The translations under genes and the position numbers were made by a program. The notes beneath the pieces were generated by a model, which was given only the letters and a program-made list of their open reading frames with translations, was not told the DNA's origin and did no database searches. Positions 52,706 through 64,000 of a stretch of 64,000 bases of DNA are shown here, one piece after another. Origin of the DNA: Corbicula japonica. Its lineage: Eukaryota; Mollusca; Bivalvia; Venerida; Cyrenidae. How positions within the stretch are numbered: position 1 is the first letter of the stretch; the number at the start of each line of letters is the position of its first letter. The stretch covers positions 9,414,396-9,478,395 of the forward strand of contig JAZAYU010000009.1 of NCBI GenBank assembly GCA_038501625.1. The letters are read 5' to 3'.

Positions 52706-53250
52706 TTGATATACTTCTTGAACACATTGATTAAATGATCACATCTTTTTAAGGCCCTTATATGATTGGCATTTCAAATTTTATGTTTGATATTTCTGCT
52801 GGCTAAGGCACTTTGAACAGTTACATGGTGCAGTTTTGGTGATTTTGATTGTTATATCAATACAACTAAATAGTAAACCTCAGTTTAATCATGTTAATGA
52901 TGAAGAATATGCATCTTTCTTTAAATAAATGCATGTCAAATTTGTATTTAACATTCATTAAAACAGCATTAATGATAGACAAAATTAACGGCTTTCGGTA
53001 TCAAAAATGGCGAGCATGTGATACGAGATAACGCAGGCCGTGTGCAAAGGCAAGAAAATGCGATGATCCATACCTGTTTATATATAATATAGGTCTTTGC
53101 TGCAGTAAGTGTAAAAAACCTTTTATTATGTATATTGAAAAGCCAATTCAGATGCAGCAAATTTGTACCCATCTTACATAAATCTGAACATACATGTGTA
53201 ATTCAGGAATGAAATACAAACAAGGAAACAGATTATATCTAGTGACCATC

Positions 53251-54110
53251 AGTGTAGATCCACATCATCCTGCACATCTGTGACATCTGTTAAGAATCCA
53301 CACTGATTCATTCTTGGTCAGAAATAACCTTATGGGACGAGGAGCGACTAGTTTATATCCTAGCTGATGAAACCACAGGGATCTGCGCTCAACAGATCCA
53401 GATCTGCATGTACATTCATTAAGTCTGATCAGGATTAACACCTTCACTTATTGGTCAGGTATAAACTTAGGAATGTAGACACGGCTTGGTCAAGAATAAT
53501 CTTATAAATCTAGAAGCATTGAATGAAACCCCAATCAGACTCAGTGATGTGTCAGTGTAGATCTAGATTAGCATGCACATCCATGCCGACTGATAAGGAT
53601 CCTCGTACTGTTCTATTTTCGGTCAAAATAACCTTTGTGACAAGAAGCGACTAGTTTATTTCGTAACTGATCAAGCCACACAGATGGGAGTCAACTGTAA
53701 ATCCAGGTCTGTCTGTGCTCTGTGCAGTCTGATCAGGATTTACACCATCCATTTATTGGTCAGGAATAAAACTTTATAAATCTAGACAAAGCTTGGTAAA
53801 GAATAATTTTGTGAATTTATAAAAGCAATAGAAAAGCCCCGATCAATCTCATTGCATCTAGTGTAGATCCAGATCAGCATGCACATCCATGCTGTCTGAT
53901 AAGGATCCACATACTGCTTCATTTTTTGTAAGAAATAACGCAATCAGACGAAATGTGACTATTGTGTATACCATAGCTGACCAAGCTGCAAGGAAGTCAG
54001 CACAATGTACGTAGATCCAGATCATTCTGTTCTATTGCTGCCGGATCAGAATTTGCACCAACCACATTTGGTCAAGAATATCCTTATTAAACTAGAACTA
54101 GGTAAACTAT
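53251..54110 (+). repeat. ~305-bp tandem array of GATCC-palindrome units
   Basis: AGTGTAGATC occurs at 53251, 53554 and 53860 (303 and 306 bp apart), each followed by GCACATC, GGTCAGAAATAACC-like and GCGACTAGTTTAT-like segments; a half unit follows from ~54005. Each unit is itself a dimer of two ~150-bp family F copies. Confidence 0.75.
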
Positions 54111-54567
54111 AAATAAAATCAAACTGACGAATCCACTACCTGTTTTGTACAGTAAAATGAAACTGACGAACCGGATTACTGACGAAGCCACCGTCATCCC
54201 CGCCAAATTCATCCGATTTAAAAATGCCGAATACGTTAAGAATTAAGTTCGGTTAATAAAATCTTAACCTTCCTCTTGAGTATTAACTGATTTGCGGGGA
54301 AAAGACTTTAATAATAATCATAAGAGATATATTTAACAAAATCTTTCCTTTGTCGAACTCTTTATTATTTACGTTTCGGCCTATGACCTTTTCAAAACAA
54401 AATACAGATTGCCTTGTATGCAAGTGTTACTTTCGTGGACTTGTTTCGGTTTTCATATTAGAGATGACAAATAAACTGTAGAAATGCATTGAGAAATAGC
54501 AATTGTTTGGATGTATTCGAGAAATGAATGGCCATTATTACTTTGTTTTGTTTTTATGAATTAACGC

Positions 54568-54735
54568 TTCACAGTGCGCATTCGTATTGAGATCTCACGG
54601 TTCACGGTGCGCATGCGCAATAACATGATCGTTTCACGGTGCGCGTGCTCTGTCGCATCACGCTTCACGGTTTGCGCTACACGCTTCACGCTACACGTTA
54701 CACGATCGTTATCATTGGTCACACGGTTTTTCACG
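54568..54735 (+). repeat. CACG-rich irregular short tandem repeat
   Basis: TTCACGGTGCGC, TTCACAGTGCGC, TTCACGGTTTGCG and ACGCTTCACGCTACACG recur every 20-40 bp. CpG-rich against an AT-rich background. The 63-codon frame across it is a product of the repeat. Confidence 0.65.
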
Positions 54736-56862
54736 CAAAATCGGGGAACTGAATCGCAGGCTTAGCTGTATTGCCTTCAGACATGCGTCTCAAATCAGAT
54801 TTACATGCACCTCTTATAAATTCCATACCACCGATTATTTAAACTTTAATCAACATTTGACTTACTAATTCGCCACTAATGAACGATTCCTGTTGTTTTT
54901 GGGATGAAATGTAAGTCATCGGACCATCTTACAACACCAGCTGGTCCCTGTCCGAACCACTTGAAACCAAACCTTATCGGCTTGCCTCCCTTATCAATGT
55001 GTTCTCATGACCGACCCACCAGTACCTTCAGTCCTTTGATATATATTTACAATTACAATTAACAATATATTGGAACAAACAAACAAACAATACCATACAA
55101 TTCCTAACATATAAACAAAAAGAAAAATAAGACTAATCAGACTATAGTTCAAGTACGTGCGTTTGGTTTTCTTACAACGTTGATTATTATAAGTCACTGG
55201 ATTCAAGATTAGAAATATGCTGCTTTAAATATATATGATACACGTCATAAAGGTTTGCAATCACAAGGTAATATAAGGTTATGAATGAAAGAATGTACAG
55301 TCAATGGAAAAGTTGGACACATAGGGGGGCGGGGTGGTGTTGGGATGGTGTGGGGTGCCTTTTAGAATCCAAATCTTTGACTGATATAATATACCATAAA
55401 CAAGGGATGGAACTCTACACATTCAATTTTCTACCATGTCTCCATTTTTTATCAATATTTTGGATACAAGTGGCATGAATTCATTGAAGCATGCAGGTAA
55501 TTATCTGTACTATATATCTCTTTCAATAAACATTTACATCAATTGTAAAATCCAAACCGTTTTTCTAAAAATCTCACTAGAGAGACACAAAAACTGCACT
55601 TTCTGTTTAGTCCAACACGATGTCGCAACAACGATTTACATAGATAATGTAGGGAGATTACATAGATAATGGTTAAGTTTTTTTTCTTTTTTGAAAGTTA
55701 GATAAATTTTACCTTAAGAAGATTGTTTTAGCCGGGCGTTCCATATCTGGAAAACTGATCGATAAGTGTACGCCTTATTTGCGTGTGAATATTTCGCAGG
55801 TTTATATTTTATTGATTAATCCATAAAAACTTTTGCCCGTATCATCTAACAATTTCTTGATAAAATTTACCCATTTATTAGTTGTGTTTGGTTGTAACAT
55901 GTAGTCGTAACAAAATTTTGAAATTTTTTATTCTTTTCCAGATGTTAATTTGCTCCAGAATTTAATGATTCCTGTTTTAATAGTTATAGCTAGAGGGTAT
56001 CGACCGAACTCGGAGTAGAGCATATACACAGGTGTCGACTTTTTTCTTTTGGATATTTTTCTTAAGAATTCGTTTTGCACTTTTTCGATATTATCTAAAT
56101 GTTCTATTCCCCAGATTTCACAGTTATAAGTAAGAATTGGCGCTATTGTTTGATCAAAGAGTTTGAGCTGGAGATCTACCGGTAAATCAAGATTACGAAT
56201 GCGTGTATAAAGCAAATGCATAGCTTTATTTGCTTGACTAACAATATATTGTCTTGCTTTTAGAAACGAACCTGTAGATGAAAACATCGTACCCAAATAT
56301 TTGTATTCTTTTACAATTTCGATATCCTCGCCATTCATGGAAAATTTGTAATTAGTTGGTTTGTTAGACCCGAAGACTATGACCTTGGTTTTATTCATAT
56401 TACGTAATATTTAATTTCCATGTAGTGCAGTAGTTCGAAAACGCGTTAAGCAAATTCTGAAAGGATACCGGATCTTCGCTTAGGATTACAGTGTCGTCAG
56501 CATACAGAAGGACAAATAATTTGATATACATCATTAGTTCGTTTGACTGCTTTTGTAATAATATGCATTATTATTTCGTTGTAAACATTGCTCTAGATCA
56601 TTCATGTAGATGGAAAATAGAATCGGGGACAAATTTCCTCCCTGTCTTACGCCACAGATGCTTTTGAAAAAAGGTGAAGTTTTGTTGTTTACTGAAATGC
56701 AAGATTTTCTGTCAGTGTACACAGTGTACATGTTATATATTAATGCCTATATTAAGAAGTTTGCTCCATAACCCTGACCTCCAAATTTTATCAAAAGCTA
56801 CAGAAAAATCAATATATGAGCAGAAGAGCTTCTTTTTTGCGATCTTAATTTATCAATAAAAA

Positions 56863-56975
56863 GGTGAAATATGCATATCAGGAATCGCCACATTCAGAAA
56901 AAACAGCCTCCCCACACAGTCAAGAAGAAGAGGGGGAGAGAGCATGGTAAATAAAATGATCAGTTTCAAAAGAGA
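56863..56975 (+). repeat. Family A repeat nested in the LINE
   Basis: GTGAAATATGCATATCAGGA, ACAGCCTCCCCACACAG and GATCAGTTTCAAAAGAGAC, matching 6417-6540 and then stopping. Reverse-transcriptase similarity resumes on each side. Confidence 0.75.
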
Positions 56976-57594
56976 CAAGAAATTTAAGTGTAAAAAACAT
57001 GATCTACAGTTGAATAATTGGCTCGAAATCCGGCCTGATTTTCGTTTAGCAAGTTGTTATCATTTAAAAATAGATTAATTCTTTCATTTAATATCGCAGT
57101 GAAGAGTTTGCTAAGACAGCTTTATATAGTTATTGGTCGATAGTTTTCATGGCTTGCAGTAGTTACTTTCCCTTTAAAAAGGTTTAATAGTACCTATCAG
57201 CCAGCAGTCGGGCATAATACCACTGTCAAAAATTGCATTAAAGTATAGATAATAAATCGGTAACATTTGTTCCTTAGACGCTTTATATATTCGTTATAAA
57301 TATAGCCCTGCGGCGAAGCAGCTTTCGAGTTTTAAAGTTTGTTTATCATTTTTGAAATTTCCTCGACAGTAATCTTTTTGTTTAAATTTTCTGTGTTAAT
57401 TCGGTCGTTCTTATAAATATTAGCATTACCCAAGTCAAATTTGTCGGTATTTGGTTCGTTATTGACGTTTTGGAAGTAACTATAAATTGTTGTGTGTCAG
57501 GCATGTTGTAATTTTGCGATTTATTAGTTTAACTAAGGAGTTAAGTAATTTCCAATAATCTCTAGGTTTTTTCAAATGCATTTCACGGAGTTTA

Positions 57595-57995
57595 AGAGGT
57601 CGCAAACATTGCAAATGGCGAAAACTAGCTAAAATTTCAAAAATGAATTTAGGGGAAATACTTATTGCCACCTAGATTTTAGTAAAGAAATGTATTTAGC
57701 TATGTATGTAGTAAATGTTTGCATGCTCAATTTAGTCTAATTCATGTTCTAATTACCAAGCATATACTAAAACAAAAGAAAAACCGTTTGCATGAGAACT
57801 CTGAAATTCATGAACAATATACCAAAGCAACTCATATCTGAAATATGTATATGCTGGTCTACAATGTTTGGTGCCAATTCGTTAAAATAATGTGAGAGTT
57901 TTCAAGAAATTCAAGGAAATCTTACTTCCTGGTTCAAGGTGAAAGTAGATTTCTATAGATTTCTACTTTCACTTTGAACCAGGGGTAAGATTTCA
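57595..57995. mobile_element. Foldback MITE (family E), copy 2, nested in the LINE
   Basis: GAGGTCGCAAACATTGCAAA through CTTACTTCCTGGTTCAAGG, a central AGATTTCTATAGATTTCT and GAACCAGGGGTAAGATTT. Matches 14428-14820. The right outer arm present at 14830-14895 is missing here. LINE coding similarity flanks it. Confidence 0.75.
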
Positions 57996-58310
57996 TCGCA
58001 ATTTTATATTCGTTGGATTTATAAATTTTGTTGTATTTCTGTGCAATAAAATATTTTGTTCTAGCTTTCTTACATTGTGGACCGAACCACGAATAATGCT
58101 GTTTTTGTTTGTCGTTCATTTTAATTAAGTTGTTATTTTAAAAGACGGGAAAGTAGCAAATGCTGTGGCATTAAAAAGTTCTGCGATACTATCGGAAATA
58201 TCATTAATTTCTTTTTTCGTTACCTCACTTGTTAAACTTTGAGTAGACAATTTGATATTATAAATCTGGTTAGCGTTAAGGTTCTTAGTGAACTCGCTGA
58301 AAAATGTATG

Positions 58311-61300
58311 GAAGGAACAAGATAAGAACGAGATACTGCTGTGATCGAATAGAAACGTGCAATTTTTATTATGGTACGACCTTTATATTCAATAGTGCAT
58401 TTGAATGCAGGTCTTTACAGAAAATCAAAGTGAACACGCATATTAGGAAGGTTTTATTCAGAACTCAACTCCAAATAGTGATATTAAGAGAAAGGAAATA
58501 TTTTAAATTAACAAATGATTCGTTTTCTTCTTTCTAAATAAGCATATCATTGATCTCAAAAATAAGTTGAAAACCCATGCGAATACCTTATGAATGACCC
58601 ATGACATACACAGCTTTCGGTTTCAGTGAGGTGCGATGGTATTGCAGTCTTATTCAAAAACTTGAATGTGTGCTATTTAAACGATTTTCAGGCAAACATG
58701 TTCATAAACACAGCCTTCCTCTGTATGCATACAGATATTACATATTTATAATTTGGCCAAAATAAAAAAACGCAAACAATTAACAGAAAAAAATCTCGTA
58801 TACTTATTCATAAACAATTGGTTATTTTGTTTTATAAGACAGGGCATGCAATTATACATGTAGTAGGATTATCTTTAATTAATACTTTATAAACAATTTA
58901 TCTTTAATTAATACTTTATAAACAATTTACGAAAACATGTTTACCACTGGGGGTGGCGTTTCTAGGATGTAGCAACCTCCCACTAAGTTCCAAAACAAAT
59001 TATTTACAAAATGTATTATCTTGAGCCCTGTCCCTCTGTATAGTTCTTTTCCTTTAAACTGCTTTACTTTGTATTATGATAATAATTCAAAAGGTCGAAA
59101 AAGCTCAAGAAAACATCAACGAATTGATGAAAACTTCAGAGCAATACTCTCTGGAGACTCATTGATATGCATGGAAACGCCACATAAATAACATAGCAGT
59201 GATAACAAATGTTCGTGCAATCTTCGTTTTAATTGGATTCCTTTAACGCGACAATAAACATATCACAGACTTTTTATAGTGTTATTTATAACATGCAATT
59301 CATTGCAAAAGACTATTCAAAGTTTACATTTTCAGGGAATAAAAACATCGCAATACACGTAAAGTGTATAGGTTTTCTCATAACTCTATAATAAAGCTGA
59401 TATACGTACATGTATATAGTGTCGGCCGTCAATTGAAAATTACCACTTTTACCGTAGCTTTTACATTGATAAATTTGGAACCATTCGGTATAGCAAAATA
59501 GCTCAAGTACATTTTTGCAATTTGGGGTAATTTAATTTCTTGTTAGGCATTTTATTGCTGCCAAAAGTTCAATAATTGACAATTTGATAGAAACAATACA
59601 ATAAACAGAACCAAATGCCTAAGAGCCAATGGGATAACGTGTTAAAGGATGTCTTACTTTTTCGTTTGGTCACGGAAATTTAAAATTACTGAGAAATATT
59701 TTGATATGTCATACATATATATCTGTGCTGTTTTAGTAGAAGGGTATGAACTCATGAAACATTATAATTTTTCCGATTGAAAAAAAAATTCATATTCAAA
59801 ATGTAGATGACACTTTTTTTATTTTATTCAAAATGGAAATCTAGTTCTCTCTCACCTATAACAATAGTTTACCTAATCTTCAAATACTGGAATGCATATA
59901 TTAGAATTATAGACAAATTTGAATATCTAGTTGATGATTATTCAACGTGCAAAAGCTAACAAAACAATATTTACAGTTCATAACACTCCATAATGATGCA
60001 ATGAGGAATTACTTGGCAAACAACACCCCAATGAAACGATTGTAATAATTAAGAGCGTTGGCATTTATAAGTTAAAAAAACAACAACTTTTAACTGACTG
60101 TCTGACAGAGCGGTTTAATGAAATTATCGTGCTGATAATTATATCCTCATTGGAAAACGAACAGACACCATTTCTGTCTCAAAAGAAATGATTGATAAGT
60201 ATTTTTCAAATTCAAAATTTATTTATTTCGACACGTTGCAAGTAAAACAGTGAAATAAAACAAACATCATGAGAAATAACCGAGTTCTAGATTTCAATCC
60301 ATAAGTCATTTGCATACGATCAACACTTGTTTTCATTATGTAAACAAGTAGCCTTATTGTGTTTATCACATCTTTAAAGGAAACTGCTATTACAATGGAA
60401 CATTGTTTCTCACGGATCGTGATCTTTTGTTTTTTATTTGTAGTTATTAACAAATTGTAATCAAATAATACGAAGCTCTCAGGGCGACTCTCAACAACCA
60501 ATCATTTAGCCATTTCTTACCACATTAGGACTCATATGTCATTATCATTATATAGGTGATAGATTTTTCCTAAAATCTAAATATATGTGTGTAATGTAAA
60601 CATGTTTTTTTACGGAAAGAGTACAAATATTCTGAGCCAAAATGAAAACTTGACAAAAATAACATGAAAAACTCAAGCTAAGGATTACATTACTAATGCC
60701 AGTGAATGCAAATAGCTGGAGAAATTTGATCACCAATATGTTTTTGGTTCAGAATCTTATATATGTAGTTGTGGAAAACTAAGCGTTGCATTTTGTTCTT
60801 GCTTTAATTGAAAGGGAGGTAATTTGCAAAAAACGGATATTTAAGTAACTGTATCTTATTTCTTTGCATCATTGGACTTCAAAGACATCGTTTTCCCTTC
60901 TGTACATGCTATAAACTTCTAAGTTTGACTGTCAAATAATCTGTTTGACACTTGTAAGTTAAGACTTATCGAGCTAATTATTATTTAAGAAAGAGGACGT
61001 AGCCTTGACATATGCGGAATATTAACAACATCTTCCAGCTTTATCAAATGCCCGACTATGTGCAAATACCACATATTAAATGAAGGATAAAACATAGCAC
61101 CATTGAACAAAATGATTGACTTTAAAAGCTGGTAAGTTTTCATATGTGCTCAGTATAATTAACCATTATTATTCTTAATAATCATCTTAATAATAGGCAA
61201 GTTTTCTTGTACTTTAATAATATTGTGTGTTTTTGTTTTCTATTATATTCGTTAAAAGCCGTAGGTTTGCGTGATTCGTCTGCAAGATGCTTAAATAAGA

Positions 61301-63889
61301 AACAGAAAGGAAAGAAATACAATCATGATGTCGTTATGTCTTTAAACGACAATTAAGTAACCATCAAAAGAGCAAATCAATCTCCCTGTAATGCATATCG
61401 GACACGCACATCTAAAATAAACCAGTGAATGGACGGCAACTGAAGATCGAAACCGGTGATTTACGTGACGTTTGCGATGAAGGTTAGGTCTGTCTAGTGC
61501 ATGACGAGGAACGTAATTAAAATTTAGTATGTTCCAGATATATATTCGATAACATGTCCACTTTGCCTGTGCTTTTTTCACTCATATTTCATCTGTTTGC
61601 GTGTTCTATAAACATGATACAGTAGGAGTGTTCCTTTTATACTGAAATTATTAACGAGATTTCTAAATCTATATTAGACGAGTATTTTGCCGAGGTTCAT
61701 GTCAATTCAGATAGAAAGTTTAATAATTTGTAAATTAGTATAAAACGAACACGAATGTTTTATTCTGATTTTCGAATGATCTCAAAAATCGAGCAATTAT
61801 ATCAATTGCCTATTTGCATTAAACTCGGTCGACTCGTAGAACAAAACAAACTGAAACGTTTGTAATTCGTTCTCATGACTATTACTATTATTGTATGCTA
61901 CAATTTTACAAGTTGACGAAAAAGTAATAAACAAATCATTTTATCCGCTTACATGTAACAGTCTGGAAACCGTTTTAAAACGTAGGCTTATGGTGTTGAG
62001 GGAGGCAAAGCAAAGAAATGACACATGAAAACGTTGGTTTTTAACTGGATAAAATAATAGGTTGGATATATGTGTGTTACAACGGTTTCATGTTCTTGTT
62101 AATAATGTTATACGATGATATTTGAATAGATGTTAGCGTCTGGACCATTCTGATTTTTATTTGATCGAAATTGAAAATGGTTCTGTTTGCTAGTGCCAGA
62201 ATAATGCAGTTAAATACCAGATATTATTATAATGGATGCTCACGTTGCCTGTTTTCCAAAGTGACCAGCTGACAAAGAAAACCTTATTTGAAACTCTTTG
62301 TTGTTGTTTTTTTTTTGGGGGGGGGGGGGGGCAGATTTAGTGATTCGGCCATATAGATCTATATGTAGTTGAAAATCACAAATATGTAATGCTTGTGATC
62401 ACTGACCACAAAAGAAGCTATGTGGTACTTTGTGAAAAGTCATGCACTCATGCTAGGCTAGCTGAGTTGTATACACGATACGAAACGTCAGTAAATAATG
62501 CGAAATGCACACAACGTAACAAAACCAGCGCAAGTTTTGTCAATATTCTAAATATATAATTATGTACATCCGTCATTTGAGAATTGTCATATGAATAACC
62601 TACAGGTCATTAAATAGTCAAACGATATTGAACGTTATCGGAATACAAACAAACCATGTGCATGTATCTTGACTTTGTGAAACATAATGATCCCTTTTTT
62701 TGTTATAATATTATATTTACATGCAATGAGGTAAGTTCATGTATTCCTTTTGTTCAGCGCGCTTTATTACAGTTAAAGATGTTTGGCTTGGTCGCACAAG
62801 TCGGGTTTTTTTTGCTTTATAATTATGTCAAGCATTTTCTGTTACGGTCATTGAATAACTTCATGAATGATACAACTTGGGTTAATGAAAGTAGATTATG
62901 TGGAATTGCAATTCATTTGGTGGGATAATTCCTATTGTTTAGTTAGTATACGTGTATAAGTGCCAAACATTCCAGTAGAATAAATATTATTACAAAAAAT
63001 ATATAATTGAAAATTGTTTTAAACTGTAAAAGATATTCCACAAAAATTTCTATATAAATTTATAAAATATATTTTAATATATACTACTTAAAAATTGATA
63101 AAAAGGTGCATGGCACTGTTTGTAGTATGTATGTTTTCCCATTTAGATAAGTTTACACTCGTGTTTTATTTCAACAAGGCAACTCGGGTATCCAAATCAT
63201 CTAGCTCAATGCCCATAGAGATGGATCTTGTAAAAAAAGGAAAGCAATGCTCAGACAATAAATAATTTTGGTAGATAAGTGACAATAAATATAATACACA
63301 CAAAAACAATAAAACCATCACACGGTGTAAAATGTAATTGGGATAAAATGTTTAAATAAATAATTTGGCATTTATAGATTAGGCGACGAAAATACAAGTG
63401 TAAATGTATTTTATTATTAAAATATGAAATATATTAAACTGAATATCTCTCTTTACGTCACTAAAACGTTTGATATTGTTACTAAACGAAACTATGAACA
63501 TGAAACTTTAAATGCTATATACAGTGTATTCATAATATAATTCAATCAATATTTATTGGACTATGGTGTACCTTCGGATATATTACTGGGCGTGGAAATA
63601 TATCCTTCGGAACATCATGACTCATTTTACTCAACCCAGGACTAAGCTCCCAACGGATCATAAGCAGTCGCTTATATTTCATTTAAATCTGGTTCGATAA
63701 TATCTTTTCACAATAATGTTTCAAATGGCAGACAGTCGAATCTTACTGATGTCCGACTGGATTTGTTCTGGTTCTTCTATATCAAGACAAATTGCGTGAT
63801 CAAGTGATGAGACGAGACCAAGCCACGGCACCTAAACAAGAAACCTCTTTTTTTATTTTGGCTTATTAAGCTTCATATCGTTTTATTTT
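58311..63889. other. Right-hand region without recognised genes
   Basis: AT-rich. A degenerate family A-like piece may lie within 58680-58985 (CACAGCCTTCCTC, CAAACAATTAACAG, TTACCACTGGGGG). T-run/G-run at 62308-62333. Open frames 60223-60501, 61342-61581 and 62656-62928 show no family pattern. Confidence 0.45.
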
Positions 63890-64000
63890 CCAAAATCCCT
63901 GCACCACGAACGCATTTGCATGTGCCATTCTTCACCGTTATATGCATTCCATCGTTTGGGATGGATCAAAATTTCATTGTTTATTGGTGTAAACTTGGGT
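63890..64000 (+). repeat. Family D repeat, end fragment at window edge
   Basis: CACCGTTATATGCATTCCAT, TTTGGGATGGATCAAAATTT and ATTGGTGTAAAC match the ends of the copies at 5985 and 22367. Confidence 0.55.

Larger units (their letters stand above)
55690..58310 (-). pseudogene. Non-LTR retrotransposon (LINE) ORF2 remnant with two nested insertions
   Basis: Minus-strand reverse transcriptase in order: a linker region with HYSWFGPQCKKARTKYF (~58100) and MHLKKPRDYWKLLNS (~57570), GIMPDCWLIGTIKPF and NYRPITI (~57150), NQAGFR (~57040), IDFSVAFDKIW (~56800), GVRQGGNLSPILFSIYMNDL (~56630), YADDT (56490-56504), then a 156-codon thumb frame at 55928-56398 with KYLGTMF and IEKVQNEFLRKI. A stop follows NYRPITI, YADDT is out of frame with both neighbours, and several stops follow 55928. 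Interrupted by family A at 56863-56975 and by the foldback MITE at 57595-57995. Clade not assigned; the endonuclease domain is not seen. Confidence 0.85.

Noticed and set aside
62308..62333. T-run followed by G-run as a G-quadruplex or telomere-like site
   Set aside because: Simple homopolymer runs without repeat register; possibly sequencing-sensitive.

Overview
The window looks like nuclear DNA from an animal, most likely a bivalve mollusc. It is strongly AT-rich. It carries one spliced animal gene with large introns, and is packed with short inverted-repeat transposons, foldback elements, tandem repeats and broken retroelements. The animal assignment rests on a metazoan-type effector caspase split by GT-AG introns. 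The mollusc assignment is inference from the repeat style (dispersed GATCCAGATCAG-type palindromes, AAGGGAGGTAAT motifs, a 151-bp tandem repeat).

The one well-supported gene is an executioner-type caspase on the minus strand. Five exons join in frame at canonical splice sites: exon 1 at 33336-33514 (or an alternative, homologous exon 1 at 44509-44693), then 15690-15943, 12552-12727, 10588-10735 and 5512-5762. The spliced product is 335 residues (337 with the distal first exon). The Ser-rich N-terminal segment, the S1-pocket arginines, the catalytic His and Cys, and the small-subunit signature are all present. The pentapeptide around the catalytic Cys reads QACTD, where the family normally has QAC-X-G. 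The exon carrying this Cys begins inside the last unit of a 76-bp tandem repeat, and every clear unit repeats the splice-acceptor/Cys-codon region.

Layout: 1-3165 holds little apart from a few MITE-like repeats. A 2.1-kb foldback element with a 9-bp target duplication sits at 3175-5278, just beyond the caspase 3' end. Caspase exons 2-5 occupy 5.5-16 kb; their introns hold a reverse-transcriptase remnant, a 151-bp tandem array, a tRNA-derived SINE-like repeat, the 76-bp minisatellite and a foldback element. The 17-kb intron 1 (16-33 kb) holds a pair of near-identical 462-bp direct repeats, several TIR elements and a decayed hAT-transposase-derived gene. From 33.6 to 44.5 kb I see almost nothing until the distal first exon. 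A CpG-dense, promoter-like patch lies at 46.2 kb. From 47 to 54 kb come a 1.16-kb hAT-type element and many palindromic GATCC repeats, ending in a ~305-bp tandem array. A dead LINE with two nested insertions lies at 55.7-58.3 kb. The remainder to 64 kb is AT-rich with no gene I can support.

Apart from the caspase, the coding-like sequences are mobile-element debris. All splice models and family calls come from reading the sequence by eye; no database search was possible.
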